Source of the DNA: Dorea_A amylophila
Lineage (GTDB): Bacteria; Bacillota; Clostridia; Lachnospirales; Lachnospiraceae
Reading direction: 5' to 3'
Length of the DNA: 64,000 bases
NCBI RefSeq assembly: GCF_025567265.1
Contig: NZ_JAOQJW010000012.1
Coordinates: 52,591-116,590 of the forward strand
The position numbers and the translations under genes are program-made. Position 1 is the first letter of the stretch. Each line of letters starts with the position of its first letter. This document shows positions 1 to 8,354 of this stretch, one piece after another. Under the pieces are notes generated by a model, which saw nothing but the letters and a program-made list of their open reading frames with translations, did not search any database and was not told the origin of the DNA.

Positions 1-362
1 AGTTCTGCGTAATGCAAGACTGCAAAAATAAAGAGGCAGCATATGAAGTGTTAGATTTTCTCCTGGAAGATGAGAATGTACAGGCATATCTGGATGCGCA
101 GAAGGCGGTTCCTTGTAAAGAAGGAGATTTTGAACTGCCATCAACCCTTGAAGGAATGAAAGAATATATAAAAGAAGGAAAAATGTCTGACTATCAGGAT
201 CATTATTATCCATCGGAAATGGCGGTAGACGCACAGATCCAGACATTCCTGATGAAAAAAGACAGCAAGGCATTTCTTAAGAAATTTGATACAGACTGGG
301 TAAGATATAATCGTGATATTATCCGTAAAGTGGAAGATTACGAGAAATCGCATAATGACTAA
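1..362 (+). CDS. sugar ABC transporter substrate-binding protein, C-terminal end (partial)
   Basis: The reading frame is open to the left edge of the window, so only about the last 119 residues are present. The helical C-terminal sequence, with its charged ending after a tract matching AFLKKFDTDWVRYNRDI, is typical of family 1 extracellular sugar-binding lipoproteins (MsmE type). It sits 45 bases upstream of two MsmF/MsmG-like permeases and an alpha-galactosidase, so the ligand is probably raffinose, melibiose or a related alpha-galactoside. The lipobox and ligand-binding lobes lie outside the window and cannot be checked. The ligand is an inference from neighbours. Confidence 0.8.
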   Translation, partial: FCVMQDCKNKEAAYEVLDFLLEDENVQAYLDAQKAVPCKEGDFELPSTLEGMKEYIKEGKMSDYQDHYYPSEMAVDAQIQTFLMKKDSKAFLKKFDTDWVRYNRDIIRKVEDYEKSHND

Positions 363-407
363 GACAGATAAGTTACTGGTAATACGGAAGTTCAAGGAGT
401 TAGTACG

Positions 408-1286
408 ATGAAAAAGAATAAATTAAATGATAGAAAGCGGACATTTCTTCTGATCACGATTCCGATTGTTGCATTATTTTTCTGCTTCAATACGCTGCCG
501 CTGATCAAAGGTGTCATCTATAGTTTTACCAATTTTAAAGGATACGGAAGTTACGACTGGGTAGGTCTTCGTAATTATAAAGATCTGTTTACCGATTCCA
601 GAGTCGGAGGCTCATATATCTTTACATTTAAGTTGGCAATTGCGGCGACAATTTTGACAAATGTATTGAGTCTTCTGATGGCACTCGGACTAAATAGTAA
701 GATCAAGTTCAAAAGCGCACTCAGGGGTGCATATTTTATCCCGAATGTACTGGGAGCACTGGTGGTAGGATACATTTTCAACTATTTCTTTACGTATATC
801 CTCCCTGTATTTGGAAAAATGATCGGAAGTAAGACATTTAGTTCCAGTATGCTTTCTAATACAAATCTTGCGTGGATCGCGATTGTGATCGTGTGTGCAT
901 GGCAGTCGATAGCAATGAACACAATCATATATATTTCAGGACTTCAGACGGTTCCGGAGGATGTATATGAAGCAGGTGCCATTGATGGTGCTACAGGATG
1001 GAAGAAATTCAGGAACCTGACATTTCCACTGATCATTCCATTTTTCTCTATCAATATGGTTCTGAGTGTGAAAAACTTCCTGATGGTATTTGATCAGATC
1101 ATGGCATTGACAAAAGGAGGTCCTGCCCAGAGTACAGAATCCATCTCATATCTGATCTATAATAACGGAATGAGTGGTGGACAGTTTGGATTCCAAAGCG
1201 CAAATGCAGTTATTTTCTTTATTGTGATTGTAGTGATTTCGGTAATGCAGTTGACTATCACCGGTAAGAAGGAGGAACAGTTGTAA
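408..1286 (+). CDS. sugar ABC transporter permease, MsmF-like
   Basis: This 292-residue integral membrane protein has about six predicted hydrophobic segments, the first at residues 13-32. Near residue 190 it has the EAA loop (EAGAIDGATGWKKFRNLTFP) that docks on the cytoplasmic ATPase. This is the family signature of binding-protein-dependent sugar permeases of the MalF/MsmF class. An AAGGAG-type ribosome-binding site precedes the ATG. Its stop codon overlaps the start of the next permease (TAATG), implying translational coupling. Together they should form the membrane channel for an alpha-galactoside importer. No ATPase gene follows in this operon. Confidence 0.9.
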   Translation: MKKNKLNDRKRTFLLITIPIVALFFCFNTLPLIKGVIYSFTNFKGYGSYDWVGLRNYKDLFTDSRVGGSYIFTFKLAIAATILTNVLSLLMALGLNSKIKFKSALRGAYFIPNVLGALVVGYIFNYFFTYILPVFGKMIGSKTFSSSMLSNTNLAWIAIVIVCAWQSIAMNTIIYISGLQTVPEDVYEAGAIDGATGWKKFRNLTFPLIIPFFSINMVLSVKNFLMVFDQIMALTKGGPAQSTESISYLIYNNGMSGGQFGFQSANAVIFFIVIVVISVMQLTITGKKEEQL

Positions 1287-2128
1287 TGAAAAAAGTTGGG
1301 AAAGAAAGAATAAACTGGCCTGTAACGATTCTTTTGATCGCAGGGCTGATCACTGTAGTATTTCCATTGTATATGACTGTTGTCATTGCGCTGAAGAAAC
1401 CTTCGGAAATGACGAATGATGTCGCAGGAATCTTATCGCTTCCAAAGCATTTCAGTCTGAGTAATTTTACAGAGGCGATGAAAGTGACAGATTTCTGGAA
1501 CTCATTGGGAAACAGTCTGCTGATCACAGTTGTGACGGTAGTGCTTGCAATGCTGATCCATTCACTGCTTGGATATGCAATTGCAAGAAATAAGGCACAT
1601 AGTAAATTTTATAAGTTTATTTATTTTTATGTTGTCAGTGGTATGTTCGTACCTTTTGCAATCCTGATGATGCCGGTCGTAAAACAGACGGCGCAGATGG
1701 GACTTGCGAACAGAGCCGGAGTGATCATCTTATATCTGGTATTTTATATGCCGATGAATGTGCTGCTGTATTCCGGATATCTGACAAACATTCCCGGAGC
1801 GCTGGAAGAGGCAGCATGCGTGGATGGAGCAAGTACATGGACAACTTATTGGAAGATCATCTTTCCGATCATGAAACCAATGCATGCAACGGTTGCGGTT
1901 CTGACAGCACTTGGAACGTGGAACGATGTTATGACACCATTGGTTATTATGTCAGGCACAGGAAAGAACACACTGCCGCTGGCACAGCTTAATTTCCAGA
2001 CACAGTTTGGAACGAACTATAACCTGGCATTTGCCTCTTACCTGTTGGCACTTCTGCCGATCCTGATCTTCTATCTGATCTGTCAGAAGCATATCTTGAA
2101 CGGTGTGGTAAATGGAGCTGTAAAATAA
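1286..2128 (+). CDS. sugar ABC transporter permease, MsmG-like
   Basis: This 280-residue second permease of the importer is of the MalG/MsmG class. It has about six hydrophobic segments, starting at residues 14-35, and an EAA loop near residue 175 (EEAACVDGASTWTTYWKIIF). It starts on the ATG that overlaps the stop of the upstream permease by one base, so the two subunits are probably made in equal amounts. It is followed after 43 bases by the alpha-galactosidase. Substrate assignment rests on that neighbour. The ATPase partner is not adjacent and may be the MsmK-like protein at 55,931-57,043. Confidence 0.9.
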   Translation: MKKVGKERINWPVTILLIAGLITVVFPLYMTVVIALKKPSEMTNDVAGILSLPKHFSLSNFTEAMKVTDFWNSLGNSLLITVVTVVLAMLIHSLLGYAIARNKAHSKFYKFIYFYVVSGMFVPFAILMMPVVKQTAQMGLANRAGVIILYLVFYMPMNVLLYSGYLTNIPGALEEAACVDGASTWTTYWKIIFPIMKPMHATVAVLTALGTWNDVMTPLVIMSGTGKNTLPLAQLNFQTQFGTNYNLAFASYLLALLPILIFYLICQKHILNGVVNGAVK

Positions 2129-2171
2129 GAAAATACAAATCGGAAAAAAGACACAAAAAGGAGACTGGAAA

Positions 2172-4358
2172 ATGGGAATTGTTTACAGTAAATCAGACAG
2201 GACATTTACAATACAGACAAAGAATACAACGTATCAGATGCAGGTGGACCCTTATGGGTTCCTCCTGCACCTGTATTATGGAAAGAAAACAGATGGAAGC
2301 TGCATGGATTATCTGCTGACGTATTATGACAGGGGATTCTCTGGAAATCCGTTTGATGCAGGGGATGACAGAACATATTCTATGGATGCACTTCCGCAGG
2401 AGTATCCTTCCTATGGAACCGGAGATTACAGAAGCACGGCACTGATCGTTGAAAATGCAGATGGAAGTACAGCGTGTGATCTGCGTTACCGTTCGCATCA
2501 CATTTTTAATGGAAAATATAAGATTCCGGGTCTTCCGGCAGTTTATGCGGATGAGACGGAGAGCCAGACACTGGAGATCGTAATGGAAGATGCGGTTACA
2601 GGCGTAGAAGTTACATTGCAGTATGGTGTGCTTCCTGATTATGATGTGATCACAAGAAGCGAGAAGATCGTTTATCGTGGCGAAGGAAAGATATGTATCA
2701 GGAAAGCGCAGTCTGCATGTCTGGATTTTGTTCAGGGGAAATATGATCTTCTGACATTTTACGGAAGACATGCAATGGAGAGAACGATGCAGAGAGAGCC
2801 GGTCACACATGGAAGTCATGTGATCGGAAGTGTGAGAGGAACTTCGAGCCATCAGTATAATCCGATGATGATTCTTGCGGATGAGAATACGACGGATCAA
2901 TATGGAAATTGTTATGCAATGTCTTTTGTATATAGTGGAAATTTTAAAGGTGAGACACTGAAAGATCAGTTTGGACAGACACGTGCGCTTATGGGGCTGC
3001 AGGATGAGATGTTCTCGTATCCGCTGACAGAAGGAGAAACATTCTATACACCGGAGGTACTTCTTACTTTTTCCGGAAGTGGAATGAACCTTCTTTCACA
3101 GAATCTGCACAGATGTATCAGACAGCATATCTGCAGAGGAAAGTACAAAGAAAGTGTCCGTCCGGTTCTGGTGAACAGTTGGGAAGCATCTTACTTTGAT
3201 TTTGATGGTGATACCTTATACGAACTGGCAAAAGAGGCAAAGCATGCAGGCATTGACATGCTGGTGCTGGATGACGGCTGGTTTGGAAAACGTGATGATG
3301 ATAACAGCGGTCTCGGGGACTGGTTTGTCAATGAGAAAAAGCTTGGGGGGACACTGGGAGATCTGATAAAGAGGATCAATGATCTGGGTGTAAAATTCGG
3401 AATCTGGGTGGAGCCGGAGATGATCTCGGAAGACAGTGATCTGTACAGAGAACATCCGGACTGGGCACTTACTATTCCGGGAAGGAATCCGGTTCATGCA
3501 AGAAATCAACTGGTGTTGGATTTCTCGAGAAAAGAAGTTGTAGATCATATATTTGATCAGATCTGTAAAGTCCTGGATCAGGGAAATATTGAGTATGTGA
3601 AATGGGATATGAACCGGAGCCTTATGGATGTGTTCTCGAGAGGAACCGAAGATCAGGGAAGAGTCATGTATGATTACGTTCTTGGATTATATGATTTTCT
3701 GGAAAGGATCGTGACAAGATATCCGGATCTGCTGATCGAAGGATGCAGCGGCGGCGGTGGAAGATTTGATGCCGGAATGATGTATTATACACCGCAGATC
3801 TGGTGCAGTGATAATACAGATGCATTGGACAGATTGCAGATCCAATATGGTACTTCATTCGGTTATCCGGTATCCGCTGTAGGGTCACACGTATCAGCAG
3901 TGCCGAATCATCAGACAGGAAGGATCACATCTCTGCATACCAGAGGTGTAGTGGCAATGGCCGGAACATTCGGATATGAATTGAATCTTGGAAAACTTTC
4001 CGAAGAAGAGAAGCAGGAGATCCGGTTACAGGTGGAAGAATACCGGAAGTTCGCACCACTGATCCAGACGGGACTGTACTACCGGCTGTCTGATCCTGCG
4101 AGGGAGGAATATGCAGCATGGGCATTTGTATCCGAAGATCAGAAAGAAGTTCTTCTGAACGTCGTACTGCAGGAAATTCATGGAAATATGACTGTGAATT
4201 ATGTAAAGCTTCAAGGATTGAAATGTAGTGCGATCTATCGTGACACGGAAACAGGAAAAATATATAATGGTGCAGCACTTATGGAAGCAGGAATTCCGAT
4301 GCCTGTGGAAATGGGAGAATTCAAGGCATACCAGATGCATCTGGCAGCAGAAGAGTAG
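2172..4358 (+). CDS. alpha-galactosidase, GH36
   Basis: This 728-residue cytoplasmic enzyme should hydrolyse terminal alpha-1,6-galactose from melibiose, raffinose or stachyose after import. GH36 hallmarks are visible. The KWDMN motif near residue 480 carries the nucleophile aspartate, and the SDNTDALDR motif near residue 545 carries the acid/base aspartate. The N-terminal beta-sandwich half and the central barrel beginning near NSWEA (about residue 335) are also present. Length matches the usual 720-740 residues of the bacterial AgaA/RafA group. AAAAGGAGA precedes the ATG. It lies between the sugar permeases and an amylosucrase-like enzyme, which fits release of galactose and sucrose from raffinose and further use of the sucrose. 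No signal peptide is seen. Confidence 0.95.
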   Translation: MGIVYSKSDRTFTIQTKNTTYQMQVDPYGFLLHLYYGKKTDGSCMDYLLTYYDRGFSGNPFDAGDDRTYSMDALPQEYPSYGTGDYRSTALIVENADGSTACDLRYRSHHIFNGKYKIPGLPAVYADETESQTLEIVMEDAVTGVEVTLQYGVLPDYDVITRSEKIVYRGEGKICIRKAQSACLDFVQGKYDLLTFYGRHAMERTMQREPVTHGSHVIGSVRGTSSHQYNPMMILADENTTDQYGNCYAMSFVYSGNFKGETLKDQFGQTRALMGLQDEMFSYPLTEGETFYTPEVLLTFSGSGMNLLSQNLHRCIRQHICRGKYKESVRPVLVNSWEASYFDFDGDTLYELAKEAKHAGIDMLVLDDGWFGKRDDDNSGLGDWFVNEKKLGGTLGDLIKRINDLGVKFGIWVEPEMISEDSDLYREHPDWALTIPGRNPVHARNQLVLDFSRKEVVDHIFDQICKVLDQGNIEYVKWDMNRSLMDVFSRGTEDQGRVMYDYVLGLYDFLERIVTRYPDLLIEGCSGGGGRFDAGMMYYTPQIWCSDNTDALDRLQIQYGTSFGYPVSAVGSHVSAVPNHQTGRITSLHTRGVVAMAGTFGYELNLGKLSEEEKQEIRLQVEEYRKFAPLIQTGLYYRLSDPAREEYAAWAFVSEDQKEVLLNVVLQEIHGNMTVNYVKLQGLKCSAIYRDTETGKIYNGAALMEAGIPMPVEMGEFKAYQMHLAAEE

Positions 4359-4367
4359 AGTATAAAA

Positions 4368-6212
4368 ATGGGAAAAAGCGTAGAAAAAAATAACAGTATT
4401 TTTCAATATAGGTTAGAGAAACATCATGATGAGCTCAGGTGGCTTTACATGGAACTTTATCAGAGCGATGATATGTTCGCGGAATTGTGTTCCAAGATGT
4501 ATGAGTATTACAGACAACGGAGCAGCAAACTGAAAGAAAGAGATGCAAAAAGAGAGCAGGAAGCCGGCTGGTATCACAGGAAAGATATGCTTGGCATGAT
4601 GCTTTATATAGATAATTTTGCGGGAAATATGCAAGGTGTAAAAGAAAAGATTCCGTATCTGAAAGAATGCAACATTAATTGTCTTCATCTTATGCCTTTC
4701 CTGGATACGCCGGAAGGCAGATCTGACGGCGGTTATGCGGTGGCAGATTTCCGTAAGGTACGCCCGGATCTCGGTACGATGAAGGATCTTGCAGAACTGG
4801 CAGAAAAGTGTCATGAGGAAGATATCAATGTGTGTATGGATTTTGTTATGAATCATACGTCAGAAGACCATGAATGGGCGAAGCGGGCAAGGAATGGCGA
4901 AGGAGAGTATATGAGCCGGTATTTCTTCTATGATAATAATGATGTGCCGGAGAAATACGAGGAGACAGTGCCGCAGGTATTTCCGACAACAGCCCCTGGA
5001 AACTTTACATATCTTCCGGAGAACGGCCATTATGTAATGACGACATTTTATCCGTATCAGTGGGATCTGAATTACCGCAATCCGAGAGTGTTTAATGAGA
5101 TGATGTATAACTTCCTGTATCTGACAAATCAGGGAATAGATATTGTGAGAATTGATGCGGTGCCATATATCTGGAAAGAACTAGGAACTACCTGCAGAAA
5201 TCTCAAACAGGTACACACAATCGTCCGTATGATGCGTATGATTGCAGAAATTGTATGTCCGAGCGTATTACTTCTTGGTGAAGTTGTAATGGAACCGGAA
5301 AAAGTAGTGCCGTATTTTGGGACGATAGAAAAACCGGAATGTCACATGCTTTATAATGTGACTACCATGGCAACGACCTGGAACAGCATAGCGGCACGAG
5401 ATATCCGATTGTTGAAAAAACAGATGGATATTCTGAACCACCTGCCGAAACAGTATGTATTTTTAAACTATCTGCGCTGTCATGATGATATCGGATGGGG
5501 ACTGGATTATGAGACCCTGAAACAGTGGGGGATGGAAGAAATCCCACATAAGCGTTACCTGAATGATTATTTTACAGGGAAAATAGCGGGAAGTATAAGC
5601 CGCGGAGAATTGTATAATGATGATCCGGTAACGCAGGATGCACGTTTCTGTGGGACAACGGCATCGATGTGTGGAATTGAAAAAGCCGGATTTGAACAAA
5701 ACAAAGAAGCAATGGAAACTGCGGTCAGGGAAGATCTTATGCTGCATGCATATATGTTGACACAGTCGGGTATCCCGATGTTATACAGTGGCGATGAACT
5801 GGGGCAGGTGAACGACTATAGTTATAAAGAAGATCCTGCTAAGTGTGCAGATTCAAGATACATCCATCGTGGTAAGCTGCAGTGGGAGCTTGCAGAGAAT
5901 AAGAATGATCCCACAACTGTTCAGGGAAGTATCTTCCAGACTCTTGACCGGCTGGAAAAGATCCGCAGACAGGAAATAACATTTGATAAAGATGCAGATG
6001 TGTATACATACGATGTGCATGATGACAGTGTCCTTTGCATATTACGTGAATATAAGGGAAGAAGATTTTTTGGAATATTCAACTTCAGTGATCAGGAGAA
6101 GACAGCGTGGATGCAGGAAGATGGAGTATATCGTAATCTGCTGACGAGTGAAAAGATGGAATTAAAAGATATAAGATTAAGAGGGTACGACTTCCTTTGG
6201 TGTGAAAAATAA
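4368..6212 (+). CDS. GH13 amylosucrase-like alpha-glucan/sucrose enzyme
   Basis: This 614-residue GH13 enzyme resembles amylosucrase (subfamily 4). Visible family regions are DFVMNHTSEDHEWA (region I, about residue 160), GIDIVRIDAVPYIWKELGT with the nucleophile Asp (about residue 260), LLGEVV with the acid/base Glu (about residue 305), and RCHDDIGW with the transition-state Asp (about residue 370). The long helical N-terminus before the barrel is also typical of amylosucrases, which split sucrose and transfer or release glucose. Start is 9 bases after the alpha-galactosidase stop, so the two are one operon. Sucrose would be the product of alpha-galactosidase acting on raffinose. Alternatives are a sucrose hydrolase or trehalose-synthase-like activity; sequence alone does not decide. 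Confidence 0.8.
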   Translation: MGKSVEKNNSIFQYRLEKHHDELRWLYMELYQSDDMFAELCSKMYEYYRQRSSKLKERDAKREQEAGWYHRKDMLGMMLYIDNFAGNMQGVKEKIPYLKECNINCLHLMPFLDTPEGRSDGGYAVADFRKVRPDLGTMKDLAELAEKCHEEDINVCMDFVMNHTSEDHEWAKRARNGEGEYMSRYFFYDNNDVPEKYEETVPQVFPTTAPGNFTYLPENGHYVMTTFYPYQWDLNYRNPRVFNEMMYNFLYLTNQGIDIVRIDAVPYIWKELGTTCRNLKQVHTIVRMMRMIAEIVCPSVLLLGEVVMEPEKVVPYFGTIEKPECHMLYNVTTMATTWNSIAARDIRLLKKQMDILNHLPKQYVFLNYLRCHDDIGWGLDYETLKQWGMEEIPHKRYLNDYFTGKIAGSISRGELYNDDPVTQDARFCGTTASMCGIEKAGFEQNKEAMETAVREDLMLHAYMLTQSGIPMLYSGDELGQVNDYSYKEDPAKCADSRYIHRGKLQWELAENKNDPTTVQGSIFQTLDRLEKIRRQEITFDKDADVYTYDVHDDSVLCILREYKGRRFFGIFNFSDQEKTAWMQEDGVYRNLLTSEKMELKDIRLRGYDFLWCEK

Positions 6213-6325
6213 ACTGGCCTGTATGGAAATGTTACAACTGGCTGTTTGGACGAATCCACTATCGTGCTAATATATTCAGCAGAATTTATTTTTCATTACA
6301 TATTACAACAGGAAGGAAGAGTACA

Positions 6326-6913
6326 ATGAGTACAAATACAGCAGCAGGAAAGACCATTCATAATGATAAGGTGAAGAATCTGGTGATCACGGCATTCTTT
6401 ACAGCAATTACATTTTTGGGAATCCAGTCTTTCAGGATTCCGCTTCCGGCAGCAGTCGGAACACCATTTCTTCATTTCGGACATATATTTGTCGTAATGG
6501 GATTGTTACTTCAGGGAGGAAAAAGAGGAGCCGTATCCGGAACGCTGGGACTTACCATCTTTGATATGTTAAATGGATATATGCAAGATGCGCCAAAGAC
6601 GTTTGTTGAGACGGCGCTGAAGTGTCTGATCGTCGGAGCACTCTTTGTGATGCTGAAGAAAAAGACAGCCGGTGATAAAAAGAAAGAATACGGAGCAGCG
6701 ATGATCTGTGCTGTGGTTTACGGATGCATCAACGTGATCATGGAATTTATTATGGGAACCATATCTATGATGATCATTGGAAGTGGATTCGCAGCGGCTG
6801 CGGTGGGAGCATTTACATCTCTTCCGGCTACGGTGATCAATGCAGTCTTTATGGTGATCGCAATTGCGGTTCTGTACCAGCCGGTGAAAAAGATCTATGT
6901 GCGCATGGCATAG
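6326..6913 (+). CDS. ECF transporter S component (substrate unknown)
   Basis: This 195-residue membrane protein has about five to six hydrophobic segments, at roughly residues 17-38, 45-65, 85-105, 115-150 and 160-180. The glycine-rich early segment with RIPLPAAVGTPFLHFGH is typical of vitamin-binding S components of energy-coupling-factor importers. It would bind a vitamin or cofactor precursor and use a shared EcfA/A'/T module encoded elsewhere. It is separated from the sugar operon by 113 bases with no recognised riboswitch, so the substrate cannot be named. An AGGAAGGA ribosome-binding site precedes the ATG. A strong bidirectional terminator follows. Confidence 0.75.
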   Translation: MSTNTAAGKTIHNDKVKNLVITAFFTAITFLGIQSFRIPLPAAVGTPFLHFGHIFVVMGLLLQGGKRGAVSGTLGLTIFDMLNGYMQDAPKTFVETALKCLIVGALFVMLKKKTAGDKKKEYGAAMICAVVYGCINVIMEFIMGTISMMIIGSGFAAAAVGAFTSLPATVINAVFMVIAIAVLYQPVKKIYVRMA

Positions 6914-6947
6914 AACAGGATAGTGGAAAAAATAATGAATGAACAAA

Positions 6948-6983
6948 AAGAGCGGATACTCCTTAAGTGGTGTATCCGCTCTT
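6948..6983. terminator. bidirectional intrinsic terminator
   Basis: The 12-base arms 6948-6959 and 6972-6983 are perfectly complementary (AAGAGCGGATAC / GTATCCGCTCTT) around a 12-base loop. A-rich and T-rich flanks are present on either side. It sits between convergent genes, the ECF S component on the plus strand and rubrerythrin on the minus strand, and can serve both. Confidence 0.85.
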
Positions 6984-7008
6984 CTTCTGATATCAGAATC
7001 CGTTATTC

Positions 7009-7551
7009 TTATCCGAAATATCTCTTGAGAAGTCCTTCGAAAGCTCTTCCGTGACGGGCCTCATCTTTAGCCATCTCATGAACAGTGTCATGGATCGCAT
7101 CCAGATCAGCAGCTTTTGCACGTTTTGCAAGATCGAACTTACCGGCTGTAGCTCCGTTCTCGGCATCTACACGCATCTCAAGGTTCTTCTTTGTGCTGTC
7201 TGTAACAACTTCGCCAAGAAGCTCTGCGAATTTAGCAGCGTGCTCAGCTTCTTCCCAGGCAGCTTTTTCGTAGTATAATCCTACTTCAGGATAACCTTCT
7301 CTGTGGGCAACTCTTGCCATTGCAAGATACATACCAACTTCTGAACATTCTCCTTCGAAGTTCGCTCTTAAATCAGCTAAGATATCTTCGCTGACACCTT
7401 TTGCAACACCTACAACGTGCTCTGCAGCCCATTCTCTTTCACCTGTCTGTTCTTTGAACTTATCAGCCGGTGCGTGGCAGATTGGACATTCAGCCGGTGC
7501 AGCCTCTCCTTCGTAAACATATCCGCATACTGTACATACAAATTTTTTCAT
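7009..7551 (-). CDS. reverse rubrerythrin (NADH-linked peroxidase component)
   Basis: This 180-residue cytoplasmic iron protein reduces hydrogen peroxide in anaerobes. An N-terminal rubredoxin domain (residues 1-38) binds one iron with CTVCG and CPIC cysteine pairs. It is followed by a ferritin-like di-iron domain with ExxH-type ligands (EAEHAAKFAE, then DEARHGRAFE near the end). This order, rubredoxin first, defines the reverse rubrerythrin type. An AAGGAG site precedes the ATG. The promoter region holds a 35-bp palindrome (7594-7628), and the PerR gene is immediately upstream on the same strand, so peroxide-dependent repression is likely. It would act in oxidative stress defence. Confidence 0.93.
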   Translation of the reverse strand: MKKFVCTVCGYVYEGEAAPAECPICHAPADKFKEQTGEREWAAEHVVGVAKGVSEDILADLRANFEGECSEVGMYLAMARVAHREGYPEVGLYYEKAAWEEAEHAAKFAELLGEVVTDSTKKNLEMRVDAENGATAGKFDLAKRAKAADLDAIHDTVHEMAKDEARHGRAFEGLLKRYFG

Positions 7552-7593
7552 AATGTTGTTCTCCTTTTCTTTGAAATGTTTTTTGATTTATTG

Positions 7594-7628
7594 AAATTAA
7601 TATTAGTAATTGTTACTGATATTAATTT
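7594..7628 (-). promoter_or_regulatory. palindromic operator overlapping rubrerythrin promoter (candidate PerR box)
   Basis: The 35-bp near-perfect palindrome centred on 7611 reads, in each half, AAATTAATATYAGTAA. On the minus strand a TTGACA -35 (7647-7652) lies 17 bp from a weak TAAATT -10 (7624-7629), so the palindrome covers the -10 and the transcription start. The inner sequence resembles the AT-rich Per box of Bacillus (TTATAATnATTATAA pattern). Repression by the adjacent PerR is an inference. Confidence 0.6.
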
Positions 7629-7672
7629 AGCACGATATCATTGTTTTGTCAATTAGTTTTTGATGAATTTTA

Positions 7673-8080
7673 TTATTTATTCTCGTTTTTTTTCTTTATG
7701 CATTCGGCACAAAGACCATGGAAAAGTGTAGTGTGAGATTCGATGATTCCATCAAAACATGCGTTAGCATCTTCGTTGATCTTTTGAATATAAGAATCAT
7801 CCATTTCCAGATCGAATACTTTTCCGCAATTCGTGCATACTACATGGTAATGAGGTTCGCAGCGCCCATCAAAACGATCGCCACCGGCAGGTGTCGGAAT
7901 CCGGAGTGCTTCACCGATGTCGGCAAGCAGATTCAGGTTGCGGTAGACGGTTCCGAGGCTGATATTCGGAAATTCTTCTTTTATATGAAGATATACGGTA
8001 TCAGCCGTAGGATGTGCGGTTGTGTGTAATAAATACTCTTTGATAGAGGCTCGCTGTTTACTGTATTTTAAAGCAGCCAT
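7673..8080 (-). CDS. perR: Fur-family peroxide regulator, PerR-like
   Basis: This 135-residue metal-dependent repressor has an N-terminal winged helix with ISLGTVYRNLNLL as the DNA-reading helix (about residues 38-50). It is followed by the metal-binding dimerisation domain: HYHVVCTNCGKVFDL near residue 78 with a CxxC structural zinc site, and a second CAEC near the C-terminus. PerR-type residues and its position directly upstream of rubrerythrin favour PerR over Fur or Zur, but metal identity cannot be proved from sequence. A minus-strand promoter (TTGACA 8152-8157, 17-bp spacer, TATACT 8129-8134) precedes it, with an AT-rich imperfect palindrome downstream that suggests autoregulation. An AGGAGGATG site sets the start. 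Confidence 0.88.
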   Translation of the reverse strand: MAALKYSKQRASIKEYLLHTTAHPTADTVYLHIKEEFPNISLGTVYRNLNLLADIGEALRIPTPAGGDRFDGRCEPHYHVVCTNCGKVFDLEMDDSYIQKINEDANACFDGIIESHTTLFHGLCAECIKKKNENK

Positions 8081-8097
8081 AACATCCTCCTTTCGAT

Positions 8098-8119
8098 AAC
8101 GATAATAATTACTACGATT
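8098..8119 (-). promoter_or_regulatory. candidate PerR autoregulatory box
   Basis: This imperfect 22-bp palindrome centred on TAATTA lies just downstream of the perR -10 element (8129-8134) and upstream of its ribosome-binding site. It is AT-rich, like the larger palindrome in front of rubrerythrin. Function is inferred from position and resemblance. Confidence 0.4.
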
Positions 8120-8257
8120 GATATCTTTAGTATAGTGCTGTTGATATCATTTGTCAATAAGGATAAATAAATGTAACAAAATGTAACAAAATAAAAGAAA
8201 AAGACGAATGGGAAACAGTGGGGTGACATATGATATGCTTGAAAATAAAAGAAATAC

Positions 8258-8317
8258 TTGACAAAGCGTATGTGGATGATATAATAACAAACGTAACATA
8301 TGTAACAATTCTGTAAC
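8258..8317 (+). promoter_or_regulatory. promoter of the NlpC/P60 gene with WalR-like box
   Basis: TTGACA (8258-8263) and TATAAT (8280-8285) are separated by 16 bp. Downstream, TGTAAC (8301-8306) and TGTAAC (8312-8317) are spaced by 5 bp, which matches the WalR consensus TGTWAH-N5-TGTWAH exactly. A second pair (8172-8177 and 8182-8187, 4-bp spacing) lies upstream of the promoter. WalR control of a wall hydrolase is well known in Firmicutes; here it is inferred from the motif. Confidence 0.55.
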
Positions 8318-8354
8318 AATTACAAAAGACGAGAAAACATAAAGGAGGGAGTTT

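Noticed and set aside
2193..2900. 235-codon minus-strand frame opposite the alpha-galactosidase
   Set aside because: Shadow of a strongly coding plus-strand gene; no family pattern or ribosome-binding site.
6213..6325. Vitamin riboswitch before the ECF S component
   Set aside because: The 113-base gap lacks recognisable TPP, FMN, preQ1, cobalamin or folate riboswitch core motifs.
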